Program-made: the position numbers and the translations under genes
Notes under the pieces: model-generated
Seen by the model: only the letters and a program-made list of their open reading frames with translations
The model's database searches: none
Told to the model about the DNA's origin: nothing
Source of the DNA: Candidatus Sulfotelmatobacter sp.
GTDB taxonomy: Bacteria; Acidobacteriota; Terriglobia; Terriglobales; Acidobacteriaceae
Length of the DNA: 51,324 nucleotides
Assembly: GCA_030040965.1 (NCBI GenBank)
Contig: JASHOT010000244.1
Location: 1-51,324 of the forward strand
Direction: 5' to 3'
Part shown: in pieces, positions 43,283-50,842 of the stretch
How positions within the stretch are numbered: the stretch's first letter is position 1
Layout of the letters: the number at the start of each line of letters is the position of its first letter

Positions 43283-43677
43283 AGGGAACCTACTCCTTTG
43301 CCGCTTAAGGCAATATGATTGAAGTGTCGGTAAATGAATGAAATACGCCACCTGAAAACGTCGGGGTCATCATGCGGCACAAATCTGCAGAGATTGTATT
43401 CAACTATAGGCCTAATCTCCCTGTGAATGCGAGCCATTCACCAGAAAAAATTTGTAAAACTGGCTGCACAGTACCCAAAAAAGGAACCAATGACGGCAAT
43501 GATCCAGCAACAGTCTCTTGGGATTCCGTCCTCACGGCTTGATCGGCGGACTTCTGCGGCCGCGGCCCTTGCTTGTAACACCTCTCTGAAAACGAAGTGG
43601 GACGAATTATCAAGTGCAGCTCTTGATCTAAGGTGTTTATAGACCATTGCTGAGACCACCCACGAACGCAATCTTGT

Positions 43678-43683
43678 TATAAT
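43678..43683 (+). promoter_or_regulatory. -10 box of the tRNA-Glu promoter
   Basis: A perfect TATAAT ends 15 bases before the first tRNA base, the usual distance for a tRNA transcript start. The -35 region is unclear; TTGCTG at 43647 is too far upstream (25-bp spacer). Confidence 0.6.
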
Positions 43684-43698
43684 CAACTTCTGCCGCAT

Positions 43699-43773
43699 GG
43701 CGCTATCGTCTAGGGGTTAGGACGGAAGATTCTCAATCTTCAAACCCGGGTTCGATTCCCGGTAGCGCTACCA
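43699..43773 (+). tRNA. tRNA-Glu (anticodon CUC)
   Basis: Complete cloverleaf with encoded CCA: acceptor GGCGCTA (43699-43705) with TAGCGCT (43763-43769), anticodon stem GAAGA/TCTTC with loop TTCTCAA and anticodon CTC at 43732-43734, T arm CCGGG-TTCGATT-CCCGG. The discriminator is A. Its 3' end is the left half of a 55-bp direct repeat and appears to be the integration site of the small island that follows. Confidence 0.95.
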
Positions 43774-43808
43774 ACACTTTTCCATCCTGCTGATTCGTAA
43801 CGCTTTCC
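43754..43808. repeat. attL-like direct repeat (tRNA-Glu 3' end plus flank)
   Basis: Positions 43754-43808 and 45211-45265 are identical at 53 of 55 bases, including the last 20 bases of the tRNA with CCA and 35 bases beyond. Such a duplication of a tRNA 3' end is the standard mark of site-specific integration. Confidence 0.85.
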
Positions 43809-43828
43809 CTTGACGTTATTGCGTTCCC

Positions 43829-44587
43829 GTGCGTACCTTGCCCGAAGTGCCGATCAAGATTGGACAGATTGAAGCGATTTTTCGCTACCCAGTAAAATCC
43901 ATGCGCGGCGAGTCGCTGGACGACGCGGCGCTGGGCTGGCACGGTCTTGATGGCGATAGGCGACTCGCTTTTCGTCGGCTCGACGAGCGCGGCGGATTCC
44001 CTTGGCTCACTGCAAGCAAGCTCCCCGACCTCATCCTCTTCACTCCGCTGCGCGGTAATGGCGCAGACGGCGGCTCGTTGCCAACATGCGTTCGTACACC
44101 AGACGGGGAAGAACTACCCGTCTTTGGAGAGGCTCTATCCGCAGAGGTGGGTAGGCGCTGCGGTCGCCGCGTAGAGATGATGCAATTGAAGCACGGTATT
44201 TTCGACGACGCGAGCGTGTCCGTGATTACCTCTGATACCGTTCGCGAGGTCTGCCGACTCGCTGGGAGAGACGCGGATGTCCGACGATTTCGTCCGAATA
44301 TCGTTGTCCGATCCATGCGTGCCGTTCCTTTTGAGGAAGACGACTGGGTCGGCGGCGTGCTCACTTTCGGCGACGGAGACGATGCACCCGCCGTCGTCGT
44401 AACGATGCGAGACGTTCGCTGCGCGATGGTGAACATCGACCCTGACGACGGGAGCCTTGCACCCGAAGTGCTGAAGGCGACGTTTGCTGCCAATGAGAAC
44501 AATGCGGGGATATACGGTACGGTCACGGGCATTGGGCGACTGGCTGTCGGACAGACCGTCGTTCTTCACCCGTCCCAAATTCCCTAG
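43829..44587 (+). CDS. MOSC-domain protein (beta-barrel plus MOSC)
   Basis: 252 residues from GTG 43829; there is no ATG or good ribosome-binding site, and the start lies only 20 bp after the left repeat. The N-terminal MOSC beta-barrel reads IEAIFRYPVKSMRGESLDDA through GWHGLDGDRRLAF, and the MOSC part includes FRPNIVVRSMRAVPFEEDDW, a conserved-type cysteine in VTMRDVRCAMVNIDP and a C-terminal GIYGTVTGIGRLAVGQTVVL. MOSC proteins bind the molybdenum cofactor or sulfur carriers, as in YcbX and mARC. It is the main cargo of the island. Confidence 0.85.
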   Translation: MRTLPEVPIKIGQIEAIFRYPVKSMRGESLDDAALGWHGLDGDRRLAFRRLDERGGFPWLTASKLPDLILFTPLRGNGADGGSLPTCVRTPDGEELPVFGEALSAEVGRRCGRRVEMMQLKHGIFDDASVSVITSDTVREVCRLAGRDADVRRFRPNIVVRSMRAVPFEEDDWVGGVLTFGDGDDAPAVVVTMRDVRCAMVNIDPDDGSLAPEVLKATFAANENNAGIYGTVTGIGRLAVGQTVVLHPSQIP

Positions 44588-44607
44588 CGCAAGTCGCACC
44601 GCTCTTG

Positions 44608-45021
44608 ATGGCAAAGTTCGCACTGACAAAACGACATGGCGACTGCGAAGAGATCGCCAACCCGTCCACCGCCTACGGTCGGCGACGGCGCAACTGGATT
44701 GACGCCCACGGCTCCGTCTCTGCCGGACAAGTTGTGGATGCTTCATGTGGGAACATACACTGCATCACGCTTCGGCACGCTTATCTCCGTCCAAAGGTCG
44801 AGCAGCCGGGCAAGTACCGCAAGATCGCGGATCGCGTCCAAAGGCTCAAAGTCGGTCAGGACTTTGTGGTTCGCGACGTCGGCACCGACGAGCGGAGCCG
44901 CAACCGATTTCGTTCAGGCTTGCGAGCCGCTGCGCCGCTGGACAGGTTCACGGCGCGAGGGCAGCCGGATGGCAGCATGCGGATCACGAAGGTCGGGGAA
45001 TGGCGAGGCTTTTCAGTCTAG
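44608..45021 (+). CDS. Island gene of unknown function
   Basis: 137 residues from ATG 44608, 20 bp after the MOSC stop. The N-terminal half reads KFALTKRHGDCEEIANPSTA and contains two cysteines (DASCGNIHCIT); the C-terminal half is basic, IADRVQRLKVGQDFVVRDVG then SRNRFRSGLRAAAPLDRFTA and a terminal MRITKVGEWRGF. That second half resembles accessory proteins of mobile elements in general composition, but I recognise no family. An overlapping frame at 44636-45058 is less convincing because it is low in complexity. Confidence 0.5.
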   Translation: MAKFALTKRHGDCEEIANPSTAYGRRRRNWIDAHGSVSAGQVVDASCGNIHCITLRHAYLRPKVEQPGKYRKIADRVQRLKVGQDFVVRDVGTDERSRNRFRSGLRAAAPLDRFTARGQPDGSMRITKVGEWRGFSV

Positions 45022-45154
45022 CGCGGACTTCGAGCAGCGAGAGGGTGCGAGATTTTGAACTACGTTGAACCGTTGAACTACATTTCGCAAAAACCCGCGT
45101 AAAAAAGTCCCATCAATGAAGAGATTTTGGATTTGCAATTTTCTCTGAAAACCC

Positions 45155-45186
45155 TTGACTGGTGGGGATTTCCGCATGATTATAGG
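45155..45186 (+). promoter_or_regulatory. Possible promoter pointing out of the island
   Basis: TTGACT (45155-45160) and ATTATA/TATAGG (45179-45186) lie 18-20 bases apart, reading towards the right repeat. It could once have driven a tRNA-like or recombinase transcript. Evidence is only the hexamers. Confidence 0.3.
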
Positions 45187-45210
45187 CGAATCCGGGTTGT
45201 GGCGAGAAGA

Positions 45211-45265
45211 GATTCCCGGTAGCGCTACCAACACTTTTCCATCCCGTTGATTCGTAACGCTTTCC
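45211..45265. repeat. attR-like direct repeat
   Basis: Second copy of the tRNA-Glu 3' end and its flank, differing from the left copy at two positions (T/C and C/T near 45245-45247). The rest of the tRNA is not present upstream of it, so it is not a second tRNA gene. Confidence 0.85.
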
Positions 45266-45299
45266 TGAATTCTCCCTCGCCCGGTGAACGACAGTTGAA

Positions 45300-45939
45300 C
45301 TACATCGGCGCAAAGCTGGAACTTATGTCCTCTTGAGATTGCCATATGCGGTTATACAGATGGCATCGCAAGAGCAGCTCCTGGTGCTTGCCGTTGTCGA
45401 CAACCGCGCCTTCGTGCACCACAATAATTCTGTCGGCCCACAAAGATGGTTGCGGGACGGTGCGAAATAACAACGAGGGTCCGGGCTTTCCGAAATGTAT
45501 TGAGTCCCTGCAGCAAGGCGGCAGCGGTGGGTTCGTCGAGGGCGCTGGTGATCTCGTCCAAAATCAGAATGCTTGGGCTCTGCAACAAAGTACGAGCTAA
45601 TGCTACTCTCTTTTTCTCACCACCGGAGGGACGATTGCCAAGCGGCCCGAGCGGTTCATCGAGCCCTCCCGGGACTTTTGCGAGCACGCGATCGAGTTGG
45701 GTTAGAGCGGCTATGCTGATGAGATCTTCTTCCGTGGCGCGCGGATTGCCGCAAAGAAGATTCTCCCGGATACTTTCATCGAAAAGAATAGGCTCCTGCG
45801 GAACCAACGTGACGACCGAGCGGACATTACGCCGGCTAGCCCTTCGAATGTCCTGGCCGTCCACTAGAATGTGCCCCGATTCGGGCTCGCAGAGCCGCGT
45901 GGCAAGAAGCCCGATGGTACTTTTTCCGGAGCCGCTTGG
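45300..45939 (-). pseudogene. ABC transporter ATPase remnant (5'-truncated and frameshifted)
   Basis: Reading leftwards from about 45939 the sequence gives PSGSGKSTIGLLATRLCEPE (Walker A), VTLVPQEPILFDESIRENL (Q-loop), SGGEKKRVALARTLL (signature) and SILILDEITSALDEPTAAAL (Walker B), then ISHRPATIF. Near 45440 one extra base shifts the frame; in the next frame the family end continues as ADRIIVVHEGAVVDNGKHQE and stops at 45300. Everything upstream of Walker A, including any membrane domain, is missing and replaced by the tail of another gene. It is an exporter-type nucleotide-binding domain that cannot be functional as it stands. Confidence 0.8.
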
Positions 45940-46841
45940 GATTCGACGGTCAACTTCGTTGGCTGTAAATTGCCTAACGAGTCGACTAAGAGCAGTTGGG
46001 TTATGAGGGCGACGCCCTCCAGAGCGCGTTCATTGTTAGGATCGTCATCGGGCAGAGAATTGAGAAACTTTTTGAGATTGCGCTGGCGATGCACCGGCTT
46101 CACAAAAACCCGGCTGACTCTTCGATACTCAGCCGCGTCATCGTGCTCGCGAGGCAAGAACCATGCCACTTCCACCCACCCGCTGTTCTTGCCAAACACA
46201 TCGGGGAACGACTGCTGGGATACGACAGCCGGGTAGTTTTCCGGGAGTGTTCTTATTTCCGCTTCTGTCAGAGCGATCTTCCGAATCAGACGCCCAATCA
46301 GATCGTGAACCATTTTTCTTCTTTCACCCAGAGCCTTTTCATCGTCGGGGAGAAAACCGACGGATAGTTCGTCATAAGCCGCCCATAGATCGTTCTGCAT
46401 CATGGCTCGTGCCGCTGCCGGCCGGGGAGAGTTCTCGTCAAGTGCAGATCTCAGAGCGTCTGCAAGTTGCGCGTATGCCGGATCACGCAAGACCAGCATG
46501 CTCCCGAAGCCGATGGAGAAAGTCGGATACATCGGGTCGATGGCGTGATCGCCGATTTCGTCCCGTTGCAAGACGTTCTTGCTGATCGGAATATCCTGCC
46601 CCACGTTGGCAAAAGGCGCACCTTGCGGAAAGTCGGCGGAGAGGCGCACATCCAGACGCCGCGAAAACAAAAAGAAGAAGATCTTGTTTCACGGATCGTC
46701 CGCCCGTGTGGAATAGATAAGCGCGGGCGCATCAGGCAGTGTCACACGTGGCAAGTCGGATGATGCCCTTTGCCCGTGCAAAGGACCAGCAAAAACCGAC
46801 AAAACAACCACGATAAAACAGCAACTTCCCCAAGTGTGCAT
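45864..46841 (-). pseudogene. Secreted protein of unknown function, interrupted by an in-frame stop and fused at its 3' end
   Basis: ATG 46841 begins a signal peptide (CCFIVVVLSVFAGPLHGQ) and the frame stops at TGA 46689-46691 (codon 51). The same frame continues with family-like sequence for another 250 residues: IFFFLFSRRLDVRLSADFPQ, DPMYPTFSIGFGSMLVLRDP, GKNSGWVEVAWFLPREHDDA. A TGG-to-TGA change would explain the stop. At about 45940 the coding sequence runs into the ABC remnant and ends in out-of-frame ABC sequence. I do not recognise the family. A TTG at 46670 could restart translation, but the product would lack its signal peptide. Confidence 0.65.
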
Positions 46842-46972
46842 ACGAATAGACAGTATGCCAAAACTAGTTGACGAAATCAGTCCATGTCACAACTGAGCCG
46901 AGGGAATTGTTTTGCCGCGCCGTAGATGATTGCAGGGGCGATGCTTCGAGCGGTCCGCCAGATACCGATCTG

Positions 46973-48877
46973 TCACTTTGCCTCAGCAGAAAACGCCAGC
47001 AGTACGTTGCCCGCCATCGCGTTGGTATAGCCGGTATTCACATAAACCATTCCATTTACGACGGCCGGACCCGCGCCGTTGAGCGAACCGCCGTGCGCTT
47101 GCATGCCATTGGTCGTAGAGAATTGCTGCGCGGTATCAAAATCCCAGAGCACAGTTCCATCGCGCGTATCGTAGGCACGAAGGTGGCCATCCATCGAGCC
47201 CGAGAATACTACTCCGGGAATCAACGTGGGCGGCGCCATTTGGGCAGGGCTGCATCCGAACTGCCCAGCGCAGGCTGGTTTCGGCGGATCTACATGCCAC
47301 GATGATCTGCCGGTGTGGAGGTCAAGCGCGAACATCCCGCCTCCTACCAGAGGATTATCGAAATCAAAATCGGAAACAGGAAAATACGCAAACCCGTTAT
47401 CGGCCGCGCCGCCCCATTCGATTCCGCCCAACGGGCCGCCGCGTCCGATGCGGCTCTTCCACAGCAACTTGCCTTTCCGGTCCGGATCCAGCGCGTACAC
47501 CAGGCCAGATTTTTGCGCTACCAAAAGAATATCGCCGCGCCCTGCGAGCCTGGTCAGTATGGGTGGAGCGCCAAAATCGTAGTCGTCGCCATGATTCTCA
47601 GGACAATTGTCTTTTTTTTCGGCGACGCAGCCGCTATTCCACACGTCTTTCGGAGTGAACTGATGCGACCATAATTTTTTCCCGGTTCTTATATCGAACG
47701 CAACGACCGCGTCCGACATTTCGGTCGGCGGATCGGAATAATTATTTCCGGTGGCGACATAAATCGCATTTTGCTTCAAATCTGCCGTTGGCGCGGACCA
47801 CACCGCCGCGCCCGATGGCCCGAAATACTGCACTCCTTGCGGGCTCTTGCGCGTGGGATGAGGCGCGTCCGCAATGGTATAAGCCTTCCAGATTTGCTTG
47901 CCCGTAGCAGCATCCAGCGCGACCACACTGCCGCGAAAAGTGCAGCATGGATATGACGGATCGGCCGACGCGCCTTCTTCGCCAGAAGACATGGGAACAT
48001 ACAGACGCGATCCGACCAGCAGTGGCGAGCCAGTAATTCTCGCTGCCGCGTGAGATTCGGGATGAGCTTTCCATACGATCGATCCATCCGCAGCTTTGAC
48101 CGCGTAAATGAATCCGTTGGTGTCACCGAAGAAAGCAGTGCTTCCTTTGTTGCCAATCGAAATCGCGGTTTTCACCGTGGCGGAAGCTTTATAAATCCAC
48201 CACAGGCAACCGGTCGCCGAATCGAGCGCGTACACGGTGCCGTCTTCGCTTCCGACAAAAAGCTTTCCGGCATAGGAGGTGGGTTGGCCGTATGTCGCGG
48301 ACGCGCCGGGAAACCCGAACGCCCATTTCAATTTCAGATTCTTCACCGAATCCCGATCCAGACCAGCAGCGATGGCAGTCTGGAATCGCCGATTCCTGCC
48401 ATCGCTTCCCCAACCTGACCACGCGGGAAGATTGGCAGGCGGATCAAGGTCGCGTGCGCAATAACCGGTCGCGATCTCCCTCGCACTTTGCGGCGCAGCC
48501 AAATATGTAGCGATCGCGTCTTTTTTTGCTTTGGAAAGACGTTTTCCCTCCCATTTCATTCGGCCCGACTCAAGCGTCGCTAGGATCGAATCTTTGCTCA
48601 TCTGATGAAGAGCGTCGGGTTCGGGCGCGCGCATGTCATTATTTTTTGTGTGACAGCCTGCGCACTGCTGTGTGAACAGCGCCGCTCCATCGGGCGGCGG
48701 AGCCTGCTTGCGGGAGCAGCCTTGTGACAGCAACATCGCCACAAGAGCAGAGGTGAGCGCCAGAGTTAAGCGAGTCGCCCCGCGGGCTCTGACCCAGTGC
48801 AACGAGGGCCGAAGCAGCCGACTCGACACGCTGCAAAATTTGTAAAAGTTTAGGTGCATCCTGGAGCACGACCTCAT
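46973..48877 (-). CDS. Lipoprotein with cytochrome c and PQQ-type beta-propeller domains
   Basis: 634 residues. A long N-terminal leader ends in a lipobox (LLSQGC, Cys54), followed by a mono-heme cytochrome c domain (CAGCH at 72-76, axial Met in SGRMKWEGKRL) and a quinoprotein propeller with tryptophan-docking blades: GKLFVGSEDGTVYALDSATG, GSVVALDAATGKQIWKAYT, AVVAFDIRTGKKLWSHQFTP, GVVFSGSMDGHLRAYDTRDG. The adjacent-cysteine motif CC in YPCCTFRG corresponds to the disulfide seen in PQQ alcohol dehydrogenases. It probably oxidises an alcohol or polyol at the membrane; the substrate is unknown. Confidence 0.85.
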   Translation of the reverse strand: MRSCSRMHLNFYKFCSVSSRLLRPSLHWVRARGATRLTLALTSALVAMLLSQGCSRKQAPPPDGAALFTQQCAGCHTKNNDMRAPEPDALHQMSKDSILATLESGRMKWEGKRLSKAKKDAIATYLAAPQSAREIATGYCARDLDPPANLPAWSGWGSDGRNRRFQTAIAAGLDRDSVKNLKLKWAFGFPGASATYGQPTSYAGKLFVGSEDGTVYALDSATGCLWWIYKASATVKTAISIGNKGSTAFFGDTNGFIYAVKAADGSIVWKAHPESHAAARITGSPLLVGSRLYVPMSSGEEGASADPSYPCCTFRGSVVALDAATGKQIWKAYTIADAPHPTRKSPQGVQYFGPSGAAVWSAPTADLKQNAIYVATGNNYSDPPTEMSDAVVAFDIRTGKKLWSHQFTPKDVWNSGCVAEKKDNCPENHGDDYDFGAPPILTRLAGRGDILLVAQKSGLVYALDPDRKGKLLWKSRIGRGGPLGGIEWGGAADNGFAYFPVSDFDFDNPLVGGGMFALDLHTGRSSWHVDPPKPACAGQFGCSPAQMAPPTLIPGVVFSGSMDGHLRAYDTRDGTVLWDFDTAQQFSTTNGMQAHGGSLNGAGPAVVNGMVYVNTGYTNAMAGNVLLAFSAEAK

Positions 48878-49133
48878 GCCTTACGGGACGTCTTCCTTCC
48901 TTAGATGATGTAGTCCACAGAAGCGCTCGCCATCGCGCGTAGAGAAGAGTAAAGATTTCTCAAGTATGTGATTGGACTGCAGGCTTGAGAATTCGTTGAC
49001 TACGACCGCTCGAGTCCGGCCGGCGCGCGTCGAACTGTCCCGCTCCAGTAACGCACGTAGGGAAGGAATATTTGCACCGTATCAGGCAACTTTGTTCCCC
49101 GGCAGTTTCTCCAACCCGCGTCGAGGTGCAAAA

Positions 49134-49997
49134 TTGTTCAGGGCAAACACTGCAAAGAAGCCGTCGCCGTCCGCTCCGGCGACCTCGTCGATTCCGCTAA
49201 GACTCCCGCGGGAACAAGAGGATCTGTTTCACAATGTGCTTTGCGTCTTCGAGAATGAGCATTTGCCCCATGCGGTCGCCGGCGCCTTTGCGCTGCAACA
49301 TCACACCGGCATTTGCCGGTTCACAAAGGATCTCGACCTGTTCCTCGCTCCGCCCGACGCATCGAGGGCCCTGGCCCTGCTTGCTGACAGAGGTTTTCAG
49401 TGCGAGGTCCGCGATCCGGTTTGGCTGGCAAAGGCGCGTCGCGACGGCTATTTCATCGACCTGATAACCGGCATGAGCAACGGCGCAATCACCGTCGATG
49501 CCTCGTGGATCGACCGTTCCCACCGGGCGACGATTATCCAGACGGACACCAGAGTGCTGGCCGCCGAAGAACTGATCGCTTCTAAACTGTTTGTAGTGCG
49601 GCGCGAGCGCTTCGACGGATCCGACATCGCTCACATCATTTATGCGCTCGAAGGCCGGCTCGTGTGGAATCGCATTCTCCAACTCGCCGGTGAACATTGG
49701 GAGCTGGTGCTCTGGAACCTGCTCTTGTTTCGCTATGCCTACCCGGCACAAACCCACTACGTACCAGAAAGTTTGTGGGATGAGCTTCTGACTCGATTCA
49801 GCGCTGAAATTCGGTCCCCAAATCCGAGGGCCAGGTTCCGTGGCAGTCTGCTCGACGACAAAATGTTCGCCATCGACGTCGATGAGTGGTGCCTGCAAAA
49901 TCTCGCACAGGAATATCGAGAACAATGCCCGAAAATCAACGCCGTGAATCCTCCTAGTCGTTTGAAGAGTAGTCGAGCCGGCCGGAGCGTCGAATGA
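49134..49997 (+). CDS. Nucleotidyltransferase-fold protein (AbiEii/MNT-like)
   Basis: About 287 residues from TTG 49134, supported by GAGGT six bases upstream; the open frame reaches back to 48972 without a better start. After a Pro/Ser-rich leader, HLPHAVAGAFALQHHTGICR and FTKDLDLFLAP form a polymerase-beta-type nucleotidyltransferase core, with the D-x-D pair at Asp66-Asp68, though the usual GG/GS is GA. YFIDLITGMSNG and VLAAEELIASKLFVVRRERF follow, as in AbiEii-type proteins. The stop lies ten bases before a metallophosphoesterase start, so the two form an operon. The target is unknown. Confidence 0.75.
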   Translation: MFRANTAKKPSPSAPATSSIPLRLPREQEDLFHNVLCVFENEHLPHAVAGAFALQHHTGICRFTKDLDLFLAPPDASRALALLADRGFQCEVRDPVWLAKARRDGYFIDLITGMSNGAITVDASWIDRSHRATIIQTDTRVLAAEELIASKLFVVRRERFDGSDIAHIIYALEGRLVWNRILQLAGEHWELVLWNLLLFRYAYPAQTHYVPESLWDELLTRFSAEIRSPNPRARFRGSLLDDKMFAIDVDEWCLQNLAQEYREQCPKINAVNPPSRLKSSRAGRSVE

Positions 49998-50007
49998 GGA
50001 GCACGAA

Positions 50008-50715
50008 ATGAGAATTGCGGCGACCGCCGACTTGCATTTCTCGCCGCCCAGCCACACCGCGGTGCTCGACCAACTCGGCAAGGTACGCGACGAGGCCGAC
50101 GTCCTGGTTCTGGCTGGCGACCTCACCAACTATGGATTGCCGGGCGAGATGGAACCGTTAATCAACGCGCTTGTCCGGCTGCGGGTGCCAACGATCGCCG
50201 TACTGGGCAATCATGACTACGAGAGCGGAAAGCAGGAAGAACTTCTCCGCATGATGACGACCGCCGGGATCAAAGTGCTCGACGGCAGTGGCTATGAGAG
50301 GGACGGCGTCGGGTTCGCCGGCACGAAGGGCTTTGTCGGCGGTTTTGGACGCGGTGCGCTGACCGCATTCGGCGAACCTGAAATTAAAGTATTCGTGAAA
50401 GCTTCGATTGACGAATCTCTCAAACTGGAGCGAGGTTTATCGCAGTTGCGTGCGGCCAAGCGGGTCGTGATCTTGCACTATTCTCCGATCGCCGCAACGG
50501 TAAGCGGAGAAGCTCCGGAGATTTTCCCGTTTCTCGGCACATCTCGCCTCGCGGAGGTCATTGATCGCCACGGTGCCGATCTCGTCATTCATGGCCACGC
50601 ACATCATGGAACCCTCGATGGCCGAACCACCGCCGGCATTCCTGTGCACAACGTCGCCATCACTCTATTACAGGGTCGGCAACCGGCTGTGTCCTACCGC
50701 GTGTTTGATCTTTGA
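50008..50715 (+). CDS. Calcineurin-like metallophosphoesterase
   Basis: 235 residues with the full set of binuclear-metal motifs: ADLH (Asp8, His10), LAGDLTN (Asp38), GNHDYE (Asn68, His69), the histidine of VVILHYSP and HGHAHHG near the C-terminus. It is a soluble phosphomonoesterase or phosphodiesterase; no signal peptide is seen. GAGGAG lies six bases before the ATG. Being coupled to a nucleotidyltransferase-fold gene suggests it could remove a nucleotide or phosphate that its partner adds, but that is a guess from context. Confidence 0.9.
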   Translation: MRIAATADLHFSPPSHTAVLDQLGKVRDEADVLVLAGDLTNYGLPGEMEPLINALVRLRVPTIAVLGNHDYESGKQEELLRMMTTAGIKVLDGSGYERDGVGFAGTKGFVGGFGRGALTAFGEPEIKVFVKASIDESLKLERGLSQLRAAKRVVILHYSPIAATVSGEAPEIFPFLGTSRLAEVIDRHGADLVIHGHAHHGTLDGRTTAGIPVHNVAITLLQGRQPAVSYRVFDL

Positions 50716-50842
50716 TCGACACGACATCAATTTCGCTGCTGAGAATCCAAAGTCCTACTGCGATCGCCGTAGACTCGCCGGCAACTTTCCTTCGATCAAG
50801 AGTCATCCAAAGCGTCGCAGTCTTCGGGGTACTCAAAAACCT

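Larger units (their letters stand above)
43754..45265. mobile_element. Minimal tRNA-Glu-associated island without an integrase
   Basis: A 1.5-kb segment bounded by 55-bp direct repeats, the left one inside the tRNA-Glu gene. It carries one MOSC-domain gene and one gene of unknown function and about 190 bp of non-coding DNA before the right repeat. No recombinase gene or remnant is recognised inside it. A 12-base sequence GTTGAACTACAT occurs at 45072-45083 and 45294-45305, on both sides of the right repeat, like recombinase arm sites. It could be the residue of a larger island or an element mobilised in trans. Confidence 0.65.

Noticed and set aside
43427-43698. Short frames on both strands before tRNA-Glu
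   Set aside because: Composition is non-coding-like and the frames run through the tRNA promoter.
43733-43942. Minus-strand frame with VTNQQDGKVLVALPGIEPG, repeated at 45013-45345
   Set aside because: This is the well-known false protein produced by translating the complement of a tRNA 3' end and its flank; its recurrence only reflects the att-like repeat.
46689-46691. In-frame TGA considered as a selenocysteine codon
   Set aside because: No SECIS-like hairpin is evident, the position fits a tryptophan (TGG to TGA), and the gene is damaged at its other end as well.
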